This document shows positions 8,668-17,062 of a stretch of DNA of 64,000 nt, piece after piece. The position numbers were made by a program, and so were the translations under genes. Positions within the stretch are counted from its first letter, which is position 1. Each line of letters opens with the position of its first letter. Origin of the DNA: Halomonas dongshanensis (GTDB lineage: Bacteria; Pseudomonadota; Gammaproteobacteria; Pseudomonadales; Halomonadaceae); contig NZ_JAJISC010000001.1 of assembly GCF_024790395.1 (NCBI RefSeq), positions 186,001-250,000 of the forward strand, given 5' to 3'. The notes below the pieces were generated by a model that did not search any database, was not told the DNA's origin, and saw only the letters and a program-made list of their open reading frames with translations.

Positions 8668-9148
8668 ACCGACCGACATGACCCTCGACGCCGAGGCTCT
8701 CGAAGAGCTAAGACCCGAGCAGCAACTGGGCAAGACCTGCTTGGTATTGGCCGCTGTGTGCTTGGCCGCCTGGTTCAGCAACATGGTCAATGGTGCGCCG
8801 CTGCTCGATGCCTTGCCCGGTATGCTGCTGCTCTACGTCATGGTGGTCGTAGGCCTGCTGATCGGACGGGTGATGCCCTTCTACCTGCCGAGCGTCGCCT
8901 GGGTCTCCCTGGTCAGCATTCTTGCCACGCTGCCGGTCATGCCGGGCAGTGAGTGGGTCGTTGCCCAGCTTGCCGAGATCAACTTTCTGGCCATGGTAAC
9001 GCCGGTACTCGCCTACGCGGGGCTGACCCTGACCGGGCGCGAGTTCGCCATGTTCCGCCAGACCGGTTGGAAGTTGATCCTAGTGGCGATTCTGGTCTTC
9101 TTCGGCACCTTCGTCGGCTCGGCCTTTGTGGCCAACTTGCTGCTCTAG
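8654..9148 (+). CDS. small membrane protein, partner of the DUF3100 protein
   Basis: This 164-residue protein has a short acidic cytoplasmic N-terminus (about 33 residues) and four or five membrane helices. The ATG at 8654 follows a strong CAGGAGG at 8641-8647 that lies inside the preceding gene; the two genes overlap by 14 bp. I cannot assign it to a named family, but tight coupling to the DUF3100 gene suggests a two-subunit membrane complex. The following hydrolase begins 41 bp after its stop, so it belongs to the same transcript. Confidence 0.8.
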   Translation: MKTSEPTDMTLDAEALEELRPEQQLGKTCLVLAAVCLAAWFSNMVNGAPLLDALPGMLLLYVMVVVGLLIGRVMPFYLPSVAWVSLVSILATLPVMPGSEWVVAQLAEINFLAMVTPVLAYAGLTLTGREFAMFRQTGWKLILVAILVFFGTFVGSAFVANLLL

Positions 9149-9189
9149 CCGTGGCCGTAGATAGAGAATCGATGAGCAGGAGAGAAACG

Positions 9190-10347
9190 ATGAATAGCTC
9201 CGTTGCGCTACCCCAAGACGCCGATATGCGCGCCTGGCGCCACGCCTTTCACCGCCATCCCGAAACCGCTTTCGAGGAGCATCGCACCAGCGCGCGCATC
9301 GCCGAGCTGCTGCGCGAGTGGGGTCTTGAGGTCACCACCGGCATCGCCGGAACCGGTGTCGTCGCCGTGCTCGATGGTCGCCTGGGCGAGGGGCGCTGTA
9401 TCGGGCTGCGCGCCGATATCGATGCGTTGGACGTGCTCGAGCAGACCGCGCTCGACTACGCCTCCCAAACCCCTGGCAAAATGCACGCCTGCGGTCACGA
9501 TGGCCACACCACGATGCTGCTGAGCGCGGCATGGGCGCTCACTCAAGCGCCGGACTTCGCCGGGCGCGTGGTGTTCATCTTCCAGCCCGCCGAAGAGAAC
9601 GAAGGCGGTGGCCGCGTCATGGTCGAGGAGGGGCTGTTCGAGCGCTTTCCCATGGAGGCAGTCTACGGCGTGCACAACTGGCCGGGCATGCCGGTAGGCA
9701 CCGCTGCCGTGCACGATACGGCGGTCATGGCGGCCTTCGACATCTTCACCCTGACGCTCACCGGCAAAGGCTGCCACGCCGCCATGCCGCATCTGGGCAC
9801 CGATACCGTGCTGGCGGCCTGTCAGTTGGTCAATCAACTCCAAGGGGTGATCAGCCGCGAAACGCCGACGCACCAGTCGGCGGTACTGAGCATTACCCGT
9901 ATCCATGGCGGGGAGACCTATAACGTCATTCCCGAAGAGGTCGAACTCAAAGGCACGCTGCGCTGCTTCGATATGGCGCTGAAAGAGCACCTAGAGGCGC
10001 GCTTCAAGCAAGCCGTTGCGTCGCTCGCCGAGTTCCATGGCCTCACCTTTACGCTGGACTACCGGCGCTGCTATCCGGCGACGATCAACACGCCCGAGCA
10101 CGCCAGCGCCTGCGCCAGCGTGCTCGAAGGCCTGCTCGGCAGCGAGAACGTGCGGCGTAACCCGCCGCCGAGCATGGCCTCGGAGGACTTTTCGTTTCTG
10201 CTTGAGCAGCGCCCTGGCGCCTATATCTGGCTTGGCAACGGCGAAGACTCCGCCGCGCTACATAGCCCTCATTACGACTTCAACGACGCGCTACTGCCCA
10301 TTGGCGCCCGCTACTGGGTAAGCCTGGTCACGACGCTGCTCGCTTAA
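9190..10347 (+). CDS. M20 family metallo-amidohydrolase (hippurate hydrolase/aminoacylase type)
   Basis: This 385-residue cytosolic enzyme has the M20D layout: a catalytic zinc domain with the CGHDGH motif (residues 101-106), the EE pair of FQPAEENEGGG (residues 135-136), a dimerisation insert, and a C-terminal half with the ASEDFSF metal-ligand segment near residue 330. Such enzymes cleave N-acyl amino acids, hippurate or auxin conjugates into a carboxylic acid and an amino compound. I chose the ATG at 9190 because GCAGGAGAG precedes it at good distance; an in-frame ATG at 9172 overlaps that site. There is no signal peptide, so the substrate must be imported, presumably by the two membrane proteins upstream. 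The exact substrate is unknown. Confidence 0.9.
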   Translation: MNSSVALPQDADMRAWRHAFHRHPETAFEEHRTSARIAELLREWGLEVTTGIAGTGVVAVLDGRLGEGRCIGLRADIDALDVLEQTALDYASQTPGKMHACGHDGHTTMLLSAAWALTQAPDFAGRVVFIFQPAEENEGGGRVMVEEGLFERFPMEAVYGVHNWPGMPVGTAAVHDTAVMAAFDIFTLTLTGKGCHAAMPHLGTDTVLAACQLVNQLQGVISRETPTHQSAVLSITRIHGGETYNVIPEEVELKGTLRCFDMALKEHLEARFKQAVASLAEFHGLTFTLDYRRCYPATINTPEHASACASVLEGLLGSENVRRNPPPSMASEDFSFLLEQRPGAYIWLGNGEDSAALHSPHYDFNDALLPIGARYWVSLVTTLLA

Positions 10348-10461
10348 CGCTTTTTCACCGGCGACCGCTCCTCCGATTGACGATGCCCGCACTGGGTAGG
10401 GGAGCGGCTTGGCCGAAAACCGCACCAGAACCTGAAGAGAACCTGCAAAGAGGGACGTTTC

Positions 10462-11352
10462 ATGGCACTACGTATCTGTGTGATTGGCCTCGGCCAAATG
10501 GGCGGCAACATGGCGCTGACGCTTTCACGCGCCGGTTTTGCGGTCACCGGGAGCGATCTTTTCCCCGCCGCGCGCGAGCGTCTGGCCGCACAAGGGCTCG
10601 AGGTCGTGACGCCGGAGGCCCTGCCGGACGCCGAGGTCTACCTGCTCTCGCTGCCCACCTCGGCGCACGTTAGCGAGGTCATCGAACGCGCCCCTGGGCT
10701 TCTCCAACGCGCGCCCAAGGGCAGCGTGATCGTCGATACCTCGACCAGCGACCCGGCGGTCAGCCGTGCGTTGGCGGAAAAGGTAGCCGCAGCGGGGCTT
10801 GGCTGGTTGGATGCGCCGGTAAGCGGCGGCCCCAAAGGCGCAGCCACCGGCACCCTGGGCATGCTGCTGGGCGGCGATACCGCCACCATCGAGCGGGTAG
10901 CGCCGATGCTCGAAGCGATGTCGGCCAAGCGCACCCACGTAGGCGGGCCGGGGAGCGGGCATGTGGTCAAACTGGCCAACAACTACCTGTGTGCTGCACA
11001 CCTACTGACCACCGCCGAAGCCGTGGCCATGGGCGCCCGCGCAGGCGTCGAACCCGAAGCGCTGCTGGCGGGGATCAATAGCGGCTCGGGACGCAGCGCC
11101 GTGAGCGAAGTGAACTTTCCCACCTGGGTGGTCAACGAGCGTTTCGACTCGGGCTTCACCACGGGCTTGATGCGCAAAGACCTGCGTCTGGCGCGCGATA
11201 CGGCCGCCGAACTCGGCATTCCGCTTGCGCTGCTGGAGGCCGTCGTCGCGGCCTGGCATGCCGACCCCGACGCGCCCGCCGACAGCGATGACTTCAACCA
11301 TATCGTCAGCCCCATTCTTGCCCGTGCCACCGACTCGGAGAGCGCCCAATGA
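10462..11352 (+). CDS. beta-hydroxyacid dehydrogenase (3-hydroxyisobutyrate dehydrogenase family)
   Basis: This 296-residue enzyme belongs to the NAD(P)-dependent beta-hydroxyacid dehydrogenase family. The Rossmann motif GLGQMG is at residues 9-14, the substrate-binding DAPVSGG at 117-123 and the catalytic-lysine segment GHVVKLANN has Lys170. Members oxidise 3-hydroxyisobutyrate, tartronate semialdehyde, L-threonate, sulfolactaldehyde and similar compounds. The next gene, an aldehyde dehydrogenase, overlaps its stop by 4 bp (ATGA), so the two steps are probably consecutive: alcohol to aldehyde, then aldehyde to acid. The 114 bp before it hold an AAAGAGGGA ribosome site. Confidence 0.9.
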   Translation: MALRICVIGLGQMGGNMALTLSRAGFAVTGSDLFPAARERLAAQGLEVVTPEALPDAEVYLLSLPTSAHVSEVIERAPGLLQRAPKGSVIVDTSTSDPAVSRALAEKVAAAGLGWLDAPVSGGPKGAATGTLGMLLGGDTATIERVAPMLEAMSAKRTHVGGPGSGHVVKLANNYLCAAHLLTTAEAVAMGARAGVEPEALLAGINSGSGRSAVSEVNFPTWVVNERFDSGFTTGLMRKDLRLARDTAAELGIPLALLEAVVAAWHADPDAPADSDDFNHIVSPILARATDSESAQ

Positions 11353-12902
11353 ACCGTCTTACCCAGCAGGCGCAAACGCGTCTCGATGAACTACTTAGCC
11401 ATTTCGGCATGAACGCCGCTACGCCCCTGAGCAACTGGATCGACGGCCGCTTGGTGGCCGGTGAAGGCGATGAGATCGTCCTCGACGACCCGGTGACCGG
11501 CGCCACCCTAGTGCGCTATCGCGACGCTGGTGGCGCGCTGCTCGACGCCGCCGCCGAGGCCGCTGCTCGCGGCCAGGCGGCTTGGTGGGCGTTGACCGCC
11601 AGCGAGCGTGGCCGCCGCATGAACCGCGCACTGCGCGCGCTGGAAGGCGACGAAGAGGCGCTGGCGCAGCTCGAAAGCGTGGTGGCGGGCAAACCGGTGA
11701 ACGACTGCCGCGCCGAAGTGGGCAAGGTTCGCGAGATGTTCGAGTACTACGCCGGGTGGTGCGACAAGCAGCACGGTGAAGTGATCCCGGTACCGACATC
11801 GCATCTCAACTACGTGCGCCATGTGTCCTACGGTGTCGTGGGGCAGATCACGCCCTGGAATGCGCCGATGTTCACCTGCGCCTGGCAGCTGGCGCCTGCC
11901 CTGGCGGCGGGTAATGGCGTGGTGCTCAAGCCTTCCGAGCTGACCCCGTTCACCTCGGTGGTGATCGCCAAGCTGCTGGAGGAGAGCGGTGCGCTGCCGC
12001 AGGGGCTGCTCAACGTGGTCAACGGTTTGGGGCGCACCACTGGCGCAGCGCTGACCGCTCACGAGCGTATCGCCAAGCTGGTCTTCGTCGGCTCGCCCCA
12101 GAGCGGGCGGCTGATCGCCGAGGCGGGCGCGCGGCGGCTGGTGCCGAGCGTGCTGGAGCTGGGCGGCAAGTCGGCCAATATCGTTTTCGCCGATGCCGAG
12201 ATCGGCGAGGCGGTGGCCGGCGCGCAGGCGGCCATCTTCGCTGCCGCCGGGCAGAGCTGCGTGGCGGGTTCGCGCCTGCTCGTCGAGCGCAGCGTCTTCG
12301 ATGACGTTACCACTCGCCTGGCACGCGCCGCCGAACAGATCGTCGTGGGCTTGCCCAGCGATACCGCTACCCGCATGGGGCCGCTGCAGAATCGGCGCCA
12401 GTTCGAGCAGGTCATGAGCATGATCGATGCGGCCGTTGCCGCTGGAGCGCGCGTGCTGACCGGCGGCGGGCGCCCAACGACGCTGCCCGACGAAGCCGAG
12501 GGCTATTTCATCGCGCCGACGGTACTGGTCGACGTAACGCCCGACATGGCGATTGCCCAGCAAGAGGTCTTCGGCCCGGTGCTCGTCGCCATGGCGTTCG
12601 ACGACGAAGCCGAGGCGGTGCGCCTGGCTAACGCCACGCGGTTCGGGCTTGCCGGAGCGGTATGGAGCCAGAACGTGGCGCGGGCTCATCGCGTGGCCGG
12701 GCAACTGCGCGCGGGCACCGTGTGGATCAATAGCTACAAGGCGATCAACGTGATGTCGCCCTTCGGTGGCTTCGGCGAGAGCGGATTTGGTCGCTCCAGC
12801 GGCCTCGATGGGCTCAAGGAGTACAGCGTGCCGCAGAGCGTCTGGGTGGAGACGGCCCCCGAGGCGAGCGTGGCGTTCGGTTACGGTAACGGCGTGGGTT
12901 GA
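11349..12902 (+). CDS. NAD(P)-dependent aldehyde dehydrogenase
   Basis: This 517-residue aldehyde dehydrogenase superfamily enzyme has the oxyanion Asn171 in TPWNAP, the catalytic Glu270 in LELGGK and the nucleophile Cys304 in AGQSC, plus the C-terminal PFGGFGESGFGR stretch. Length and motifs are typical of the betaine-aldehyde/aminobutyraldehyde branch, but the substrate cannot be read from sequence. It starts inside the stop of the preceding dehydrogenase (ATGA overlap) and is the last gene of the operon. Its 3' end overlaps the 3' end of the convergent LysR gene by 22 bp, so there is no room for a conventional terminator between them. Confidence 0.93.
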   Translation: MNRLTQQAQTRLDELLSHFGMNAATPLSNWIDGRLVAGEGDEIVLDDPVTGATLVRYRDAGGALLDAAAEAAARGQAAWWALTASERGRRMNRALRALEGDEEALAQLESVVAGKPVNDCRAEVGKVREMFEYYAGWCDKQHGEVIPVPTSHLNYVRHVSYGVVGQITPWNAPMFTCAWQLAPALAAGNGVVLKPSELTPFTSVVIAKLLEESGALPQGLLNVVNGLGRTTGAALTAHERIAKLVFVGSPQSGRLIAEAGARRLVPSVLELGGKSANIVFADAEIGEAVAGAQAAIFAAAGQSCVAGSRLLVERSVFDDVTTRLARAAEQIVVGLPSDTATRMGPLQNRRQFEQVMSMIDAAVAAGARVLTGGGRPTTLPDEAEGYFIAPTVLVDVTPDMAIAQQEVFGPVLVAMAFDDEAEAVRLANATRFGLAGAVWSQNVARAHRVAGQLRAGTVWINSYKAINVMSPFGGFGESGFGRSSGLDGLKEYSVPQSVWVETAPEASVAFGYGNGVG

Positions 12903-13819
12903 TCGTGAGCGGGGTCGCGAAACGCCTGCAGCCAGCGCTGCAGGTGGCGCAGCAGCAAAAGGCTTGCCTTGGGCTGCTGGCGCCCCACGCGGGTCACCAT
13001 GTGCGCCTTGGAGCGCTGGAACAGCGGCGTTTCCACCTGGCGCGCCACGAGCGTGCCGATCTCCAGATCGTGAGCGATGGCAAAGGCGGGTAGCAGCGTA
13101 ATGCCCATGCCGCTGCGCACGAACTGCGCCAGAATCGACATCGAGTTGGTGTTCATCGCCAAGCGCGGCGACAAGCGTGCCTGCTGAAAGGCCAAATCGA
13201 CCATTTGGCGTACGCCGTGATTGGTGTCCCACATCGCCATGGGCTCGCGGCTGAGCTGATCCAGCGTGAGGGGGTAGGCTTGGGCTGCCAAGGCGTGGTC
13301 AGGATGCAAAATGGCCATGAGCGGCTGGTGGCTCGAGGCCCAGAAGCGCAGCTGTGGGTGGGTCCGTTCGTGAAACATGAGGCCGATATGACTGCGGCTT
13401 TCTACGATGCTGTCGATGATCTCTGAGGTGCCGGCGGTGTGGATGTCTAGCTGGATACCGGCGTAGCGCTCGGTGAACTCGTGCAGCGGTGAAGCGACCA
13501 GGTCGCTGACGAAGCCTTCGCCGACGGTAAGGCTGATGGTGCCGGTTTCAAGACGCTGGTAGGCATCGAGCGAGGTGGCGAAGCTATCGTCTAAAGAGCG
13601 CCGTCGCTCGCAGTACTCAAGCAGCATCTCGCCCACCGGGGTGGCGCGGATACCGCTGCGCTGACGCTCGATGAGCGCGGCCCCCAAGGCCTCTTCGAGC
13701 AGGCTGATCTGGCGGCTAACGGCGGAGGGCGCGATGTTCAAGCGCGCCGCCGCACGGCGCACCGACCCCGACTCCAACGTAACGCTGAAATACACCAACC
13801 GCTGATGCGGTATGTCCAT
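12881..13819 (-). CDS. LysR-family transcriptional regulator
   Basis: This 312-residue protein has an N-terminal winged helix-turn-helix (about residues 5-62, including VRRAAARLNIAPSAVSRQI) and a C-terminal LysR-type effector-binding domain. It is convergent with the catabolic operon at 7849-12902 and overlaps the aldehyde dehydrogenase gene tail to tail. LysR regulators are usually divergent from their targets; here the upstream side faces a 132-bp gap before an unrelated reductase, so regulation of the operon is plausible but not shown. The C-terminus has an unusual Gln/Pro-rich ending. Confidence 0.92.
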   Translation of the reverse strand: MDIPHQRLVYFSVTLESGSVRRAAARLNIAPSAVSRQISLLEEALGAALIERQRSGIRATPVGEMLLEYCERRRSLDDSFATSLDAYQRLETGTISLTVGEGFVSDLVASPLHEFTERYAGIQLDIHTAGTSEIIDSIVESRSHIGLMFHERTHPQLRFWASSHQPLMAILHPDHALAAQAYPLTLDQLSREPMAMWDTNHGVRQMVDLAFQQARLSPRLAMNTNSMSILAQFVRSGMGITLLPAFAIAHDLEIGTLVARQVETPLFQRSKAHMVTRVGRQQPKASLLLLRHLQRWLQAFRDPAHDQPTPLP

Positions 13820-13951
13820 CGCAAGCGGTTCCTTTGTCGTTCAATTAAGCACTAATCTACACGTCGATAATACGCTGCACTATGCGTATCGCCATTACGG
13901 AACCGAACCCGTGCGATGATCATTGAGTATCGCCCTGAGTCGTATTACTTC

Positions 13952-14965
13952 TTATAGCTCATTCATTTTGACGACCCGCTTTCCTAGATTGTCGCCGTTC
14001 AGCACGCCGATTAGCGCTGTGGCGATGCTATCGATCCCACCTGTTATCTCATCTAATCGCCAGCTTAACTGATTTTTTGCCACCAGCGGCGCCATGAAAC
14101 GTTGGAAGTTACACCAGTGTTCGAGATAGTGGGGTACGACGAAAGGAATGATCGCGACGTTTTTTGCCACGAGTGTCGCCATGTTACGCGGGCCCTGGCG
14201 AGGTTGAGCTGACTGGTACTGACTTACTAGCCCGCATAGCACGATACGCCCACCCTGGCGCATCGTTTCGATTGCCGCCTGCAAGGCCGTACCACCCACG
14301 TTTTCGAAATGAAGTGAGATGCCGCTAGGCGCGGCCTTATCTAGGTGCTTAGCATAGTCGGGATGGCGGTGGTCAAGCACCTCTTCAAAACCTTGCTGGT
14401 ATAACCATTCGCGTTTGTCTGCGCGCCCGGCAGTTACTATGACACGAGCACCTCGGCGCTTTGCAAGCTGCGCTGCAAGCGATCCAACCGCTCCGGCGGC
14501 GGCGTTAACCAGTACGGTATCCTGTGGCGTTGGTGCGCCAATAAGCTCCATGCCCACCCAGGCCGTAAAGCCGGTCATACCAAGAGGGTGTAAATATGAA
14601 AGCGGCATATGTGCGGCAGGGATCTTGATCATCTCCTTTGCGCTACTGGCAACGCTTTCCTGCATGGGCAGGTGTCCTACGACGAAATTTCCGGGCGCAA
14701 AACCAGCAACCTGGCTTTGCATAACCTCGGCGAGTGTCCAGCCCGAGAGTTGGCTTCCTTTTTCCCAACGTTCGATATAGTCATAGCCCATGGGATGCAT
14801 GCGTGTTCGCATATAGGGGTCAACGCTAATATAGCGTGGGCGTAGCAGGAGTTGAGGATGACGCGGAAGAGTGATTGCGACCGTTTCGATATGATGTGGT
14901 GATAGTAAGTCGTCCGGTCTCTCCCGAAGACGCAGACCGCGTGTCGTCGTCACCGTATTTAGCAT
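13952..14965 (-). CDS. NADP-dependent oxidoreductase, CurA/leukotriene B4 dehydrogenase-like (MDR)
   Basis: This medium-chain dehydrogenase/reductase of about 337 residues is of the zinc-free curcumin/alkenal reductase type: SVDPYMRTRM near the N-terminus, the VNAAAGAVGSLAAQLAKRRG nucleotide-binding loop (AxxGxxG type), and FENVGG further on. These enzymes reduce alpha,beta-unsaturated ketones and aldehydes with NADPH. The frame is open further upstream to an ATG at 15046, but those 27 residues cross a terminator-like hairpin (15026-15044) and are rich in Pro, Ser and Arg. I therefore prefer the start at 14965. Codon use looks somewhat less G+C-biased than its neighbours, which may reflect transfer. 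Confidence 0.85.
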   Translation of the reverse strand: MLNTVTTTRGLRLRERPDDLLSPHHIETVAITLPRHPQLLLRPRYISVDPYMRTRMHPMGYDYIERWEKGSQLSGWTLAEVMQSQVAGFAPGNFVVGHLPMQESVASSAKEMIKIPAAHMPLSYLHPLGMTGFTAWVGMELIGAPTPQDTVLVNAAAGAVGSLAAQLAKRRGARVIVTAGRADKREWLYQQGFEEVLDHRHPDYAKHLDKAAPSGISLHFENVGGTALQAAIETMRQGGRIVLCGLVSQYQSAQPRQGPRNMATLVAKNVAIIPFVVPHYLEHWCNFQRFMAPLVAKNQLSWRLDEITGGIDSIATALIGVLNGDNLGKRVVKMNEL

Positions 14966-15025
14966 CTTAAAAAGGCTCAAGGGGCCGATACGTGAACGCG
15001 GCGGCAAAGAACTGGGTAGTGAAAC

Positions 15026-15044
15026 GACCCGCCATAGGCGGGTC
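15026..15044 (-). terminator. hairpin after the SCP2-like gene
   Basis: GACCCGCC-ATA-GGCGGGTC is a perfect 8-bp stem with a 3-base loop, 9 bp beyond the stop of the SCP2-like gene (15053). On the minus strand it is followed by GTTTC, a weak U-tract. It probably ends the HU/SCP2-like transcript and argues against the longer start of the downstream reductase. Confidence 0.55.
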
Positions 15045-15052
15045 ATCAGTCG

Positions 15053-15409
15053 TTACAGATACTTCAACAGCTTCTGTAGCTTGGTCATGTCGGCGGAGTC
15101 GCCGACCAGACGTACTTTGCCTGCCATCATGCCGTCGAGGAAGGCTTGTTGGGTCGGCTTCTTGAGTACTTTGAGGGCGGTGTCGGCGTCGCTGAAGCGC
15201 AGTTCCAGATCCAGATCCACCGGCAGGCCCTTGCCGGTTTCGATGCCCTGGGGCGTCATCCGGTAGTAGCGTGCGGTGGCAAGGTCCTCGGTCGCGATGC
15301 CCCAGTCCAGGCGCTTGACGCGCTCGAGCTGTTCGCGAAAGCGGGGCTTGCGACGCTGGGCACGCTTGAGCAGCAGGCCCAGAAACCACAGCGTCAGCTT
15401 CAGTTTCAT
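15053..15409 (-). CDS. SCP2 sterol-binding-domain-like small protein
   Basis: This 118-residue protein has a short hydrophobic, arginine-rich N-terminus, then a compact domain with DLDLELRFSDADTALKVLKKPT and a MMAGKVRLVGD stretch. The latter resembles the end of SCP2/alkyl-sulfatase C-terminal domains, where G-(K/R)-(V/L)-x-(V/L)-x-GD is typical. A lipid-binding function is inferred only from that resemblance. Its ATG overlaps the stop of the HU gene (TAATG), so translation is coupled. Confidence 0.7.
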   Translation of the reverse strand: MKLKLTLWFLGLLLKRAQRRKPRFREQLERVKRLDWGIATEDLATARYYRMTPQGIETGKGLPVDLDLELRFSDADTALKVLKKPTQQAFLDGMMAGKVRLVGDSADMTKLQKLLKYL

Positions 15410-15681
15410 TAGGAAACCGCGTCCTTCAGGGCTTTACCCGGCTTGAAGGCGACGTTTTTGCTGGCGGGAATGTTCAGCGGTGCGCCGGTTTGCGGGTTCT
15501 TGCCGGTGCGGGCGGCGCGTTCACGTACGGTGAAGGTGCCAAAGCCGATCAAGGTGACGTCTTCGCCCTTGGCGACGCTGTTGGTGATTTCGTCGAGAAT
15601 GACGTTGAGTACCTGACCTGCCTTGTCCTTGGAAAGATCGGCGCTTTGCGCGATGGCGGCGGCGAGTTCGGGTTTACGCAT
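15409..15681 (-). CDS. HU-family nucleoid DNA-binding protein
   Basis: This 90-residue HU/IHF-type protein begins MRKPELAAAIAQ and has the GFGTF turn, then the DNA-gripping arm sequence around RTGKNPQTGAPLNIPASKNVAFKPGKALK, with the Pro of the intercalating arm tip present. The ATG at 15681 follows CAGGGAGA; an earlier in-frame ATG at 15738 would add a non-homologous extension. The sequence resembles the extra HU paralogue found beside rubredoxin reductase and ubiC/ubiA genes in Pseudomonas rather than the major HupA/HupB pair. It is cotranscribed with the SCP2-like gene. Confidence 0.95.
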   Translation of the reverse strand: MRKPELAAAIAQSADLSKDKAGQVLNVILDEITNSVAKGEDVTLIGFGTFTVRERAARTGKNPQTGAPLNIPASKNVAFKPGKALKDAVS

Positions 15682-15809
15682 TAGGAATCTCCCTGAATGA
15701 AAAAAAGCCAATGGCACTTCGTGTTGTTGAATCGTCACCCTGACGGAGTGGCGCTTGACTGAGCCCTTTAACGAGGCCCTTGTTTAAGCCCGCCGCGAAG
15801 GCAGCGGAA

Positions 15810-16979
15810 TCAGCCTAGCAGTGTCGGGGCCGCTCTGGAAAGCTCCACTTTCCTTCGCACGCAGCCGCCTGTCAACGCAAACCCCTGTAAGCGTCCTTCG
15901 GCGTCCTCGGCCAGGGCCGTTAGATCACCGCCTTCGCCTTCGATGCGCCAGTGATCGAAGCGCGCTCGGGGCGGGTAAGCCACCACCGGTAACAGCGGCG
16001 TTTTGACCACCACGGGCCAAGCGCCGTAGGCCACGGCGGTGGGCGTGCCGCTTAGGGTGGCGGCCAGCGCTTTGGCGCCTGCCTGCAGCGGTGCCACGTA
16101 CATGGCGCTAATGCCCTCGACGCAGGCCGCGTCCCCCAAAGCGAAGACATCGGGGTGCGAGGTGCGTAGGTAGCGATCGACCGTAATGCCTTCGGCGCTG
16201 ACCGCAAGCCCCGCCGCCTCGGCAAGCGAGGTCTCGGGCGCAAGGCCGGTGGCGAGGAGCACGATATCGGCCTCGACGCTGCTGCCGTCGTCGAGGGTAA
16301 GCGTCACGCCCTCATTGATGCTGCGCTCGAAGATAGCGATGGTGCGTTTGAGCGCAAGCGTCATTCCCGCGTCGGTGAAGGCCGAAGCTAGCGCCTGGCC
16401 GAGCGGCGTGGGCAGAAGGCGCGGCAACGGCTCGCCTTCGGGAGCAATCAGCGTAACCTGATGGCCGCCAGCGTGCAGGTCGTTGGCGAATTCGCAGCCG
16501 ACCAGCCCGGCGCCGACCACTGCCACGCGCGCTTTGTTATCGGCCAGTGCGGCGTGTAAGCGACGGTAGTCGTCAAGGTCGTTGACCGTAAAGCAGCGCG
16601 CGGCGACGCTTTCGGGTACGGCAAAGGGCGCGCGCGGTGTGGCGCCGGTGGCAAGAACCAGCTGATCGAAGGTAAGGCGTTCGCCATCTTCAAGCATCAA
16701 GCAGTGGTTATCCACATCCAATGAGACCACCGGGTTGTGGACGATCAGGCGCGCATCGAGCTCGCGGGCTAGCTCGTCGACGCCCTTGGGCGCCAAGCGC
16801 TCGGCGGAGAGCTTTTTGGCAAAGCCGGTGGAGAGCAGCGGCTTACTGTACTCTTCGCCGCCATCGCGGCTGATCAGGGTGAGCGAGCGGGCGTCCTTAC
16901 CGCAGCGCAGCGCCCGCGCTAGGCCAAGCCCGGCCATGCCGGTGCCGATGATGACGAGCGCGCTATGCTGTGAGGCCAT
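15810..16979 (-). CDS. rubB: rubredoxin-NAD(+) reductase (FAD/NAD-dependent oxidoreductase)
   Basis: This 389-residue flavoprotein has an N-terminal FAD-binding GTGMAG motif, a central NAD-binding GAGLVGCEFA motif and the second FAD segment VFALGDAA. It is of the AlkT/RubB type, which passes electrons from NADH to rubredoxin for alkane hydroxylases or oxidative-stress defence. No rubredoxin gene lies in the window, so the electron acceptor is inferred. I chose the ATG at 16979 (CTAGGTGACTGC before it); the frame is open 27 bp further. It is divergent from ubiC, with an 83-bp shared promoter region. The order HU - reductase - ubiC - ubiA - phoB - phoR is as I recall it for Pseudomonas aeruginosa. 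Confidence 0.9.
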   Translation of the reverse strand: MASQHSALVIIGTGMAGLGLARALRCGKDARSLTLISRDGGEEYSKPLLSTGFAKKLSAERLAPKGVDELARELDARLIVHNPVVSLDVDNHCLMLEDGERLTFDQLVLATGATPRAPFAVPESVAARCFTVNDLDDYRRLHAALADNKARVAVVGAGLVGCEFANDLHAGGHQVTLIAPEGEPLPRLLPTPLGQALASAFTDAGMTLALKRTIAIFERSINEGVTLTLDDGSSVEADIVLLATGLAPETSLAEAAGLAVSAEGITVDRYLRTSHPDVFALGDAACVEGISAMYVAPLQAGAKALAATLSGTPTAVAYGAWPVVVKTPLLPVVAYPPRARFDHWRIEGEGGDLTALAEDAEGRLQGFALTGGCVRRKVELSRAAPTLLG

Positions 16980-17062
16980 GCAGTCACCTAGGGAAACGTT
17001 GAACAAAAGCCAATCAGTTCAAGATGGTACACTAGCGCCTCGTTTCGTGGGGGGAGAATCCT

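Noticed and set aside
11508..13232. 574-codon minus-strand open frame opposite the aldehyde dehydrogenase
   Set aside because: It is an antisense shadow produced by GC-rich codon bias; the plus strand encodes a textbook ALDH with all catalytic residues, and the antisense product is low-complexity Arg/His/Gly.
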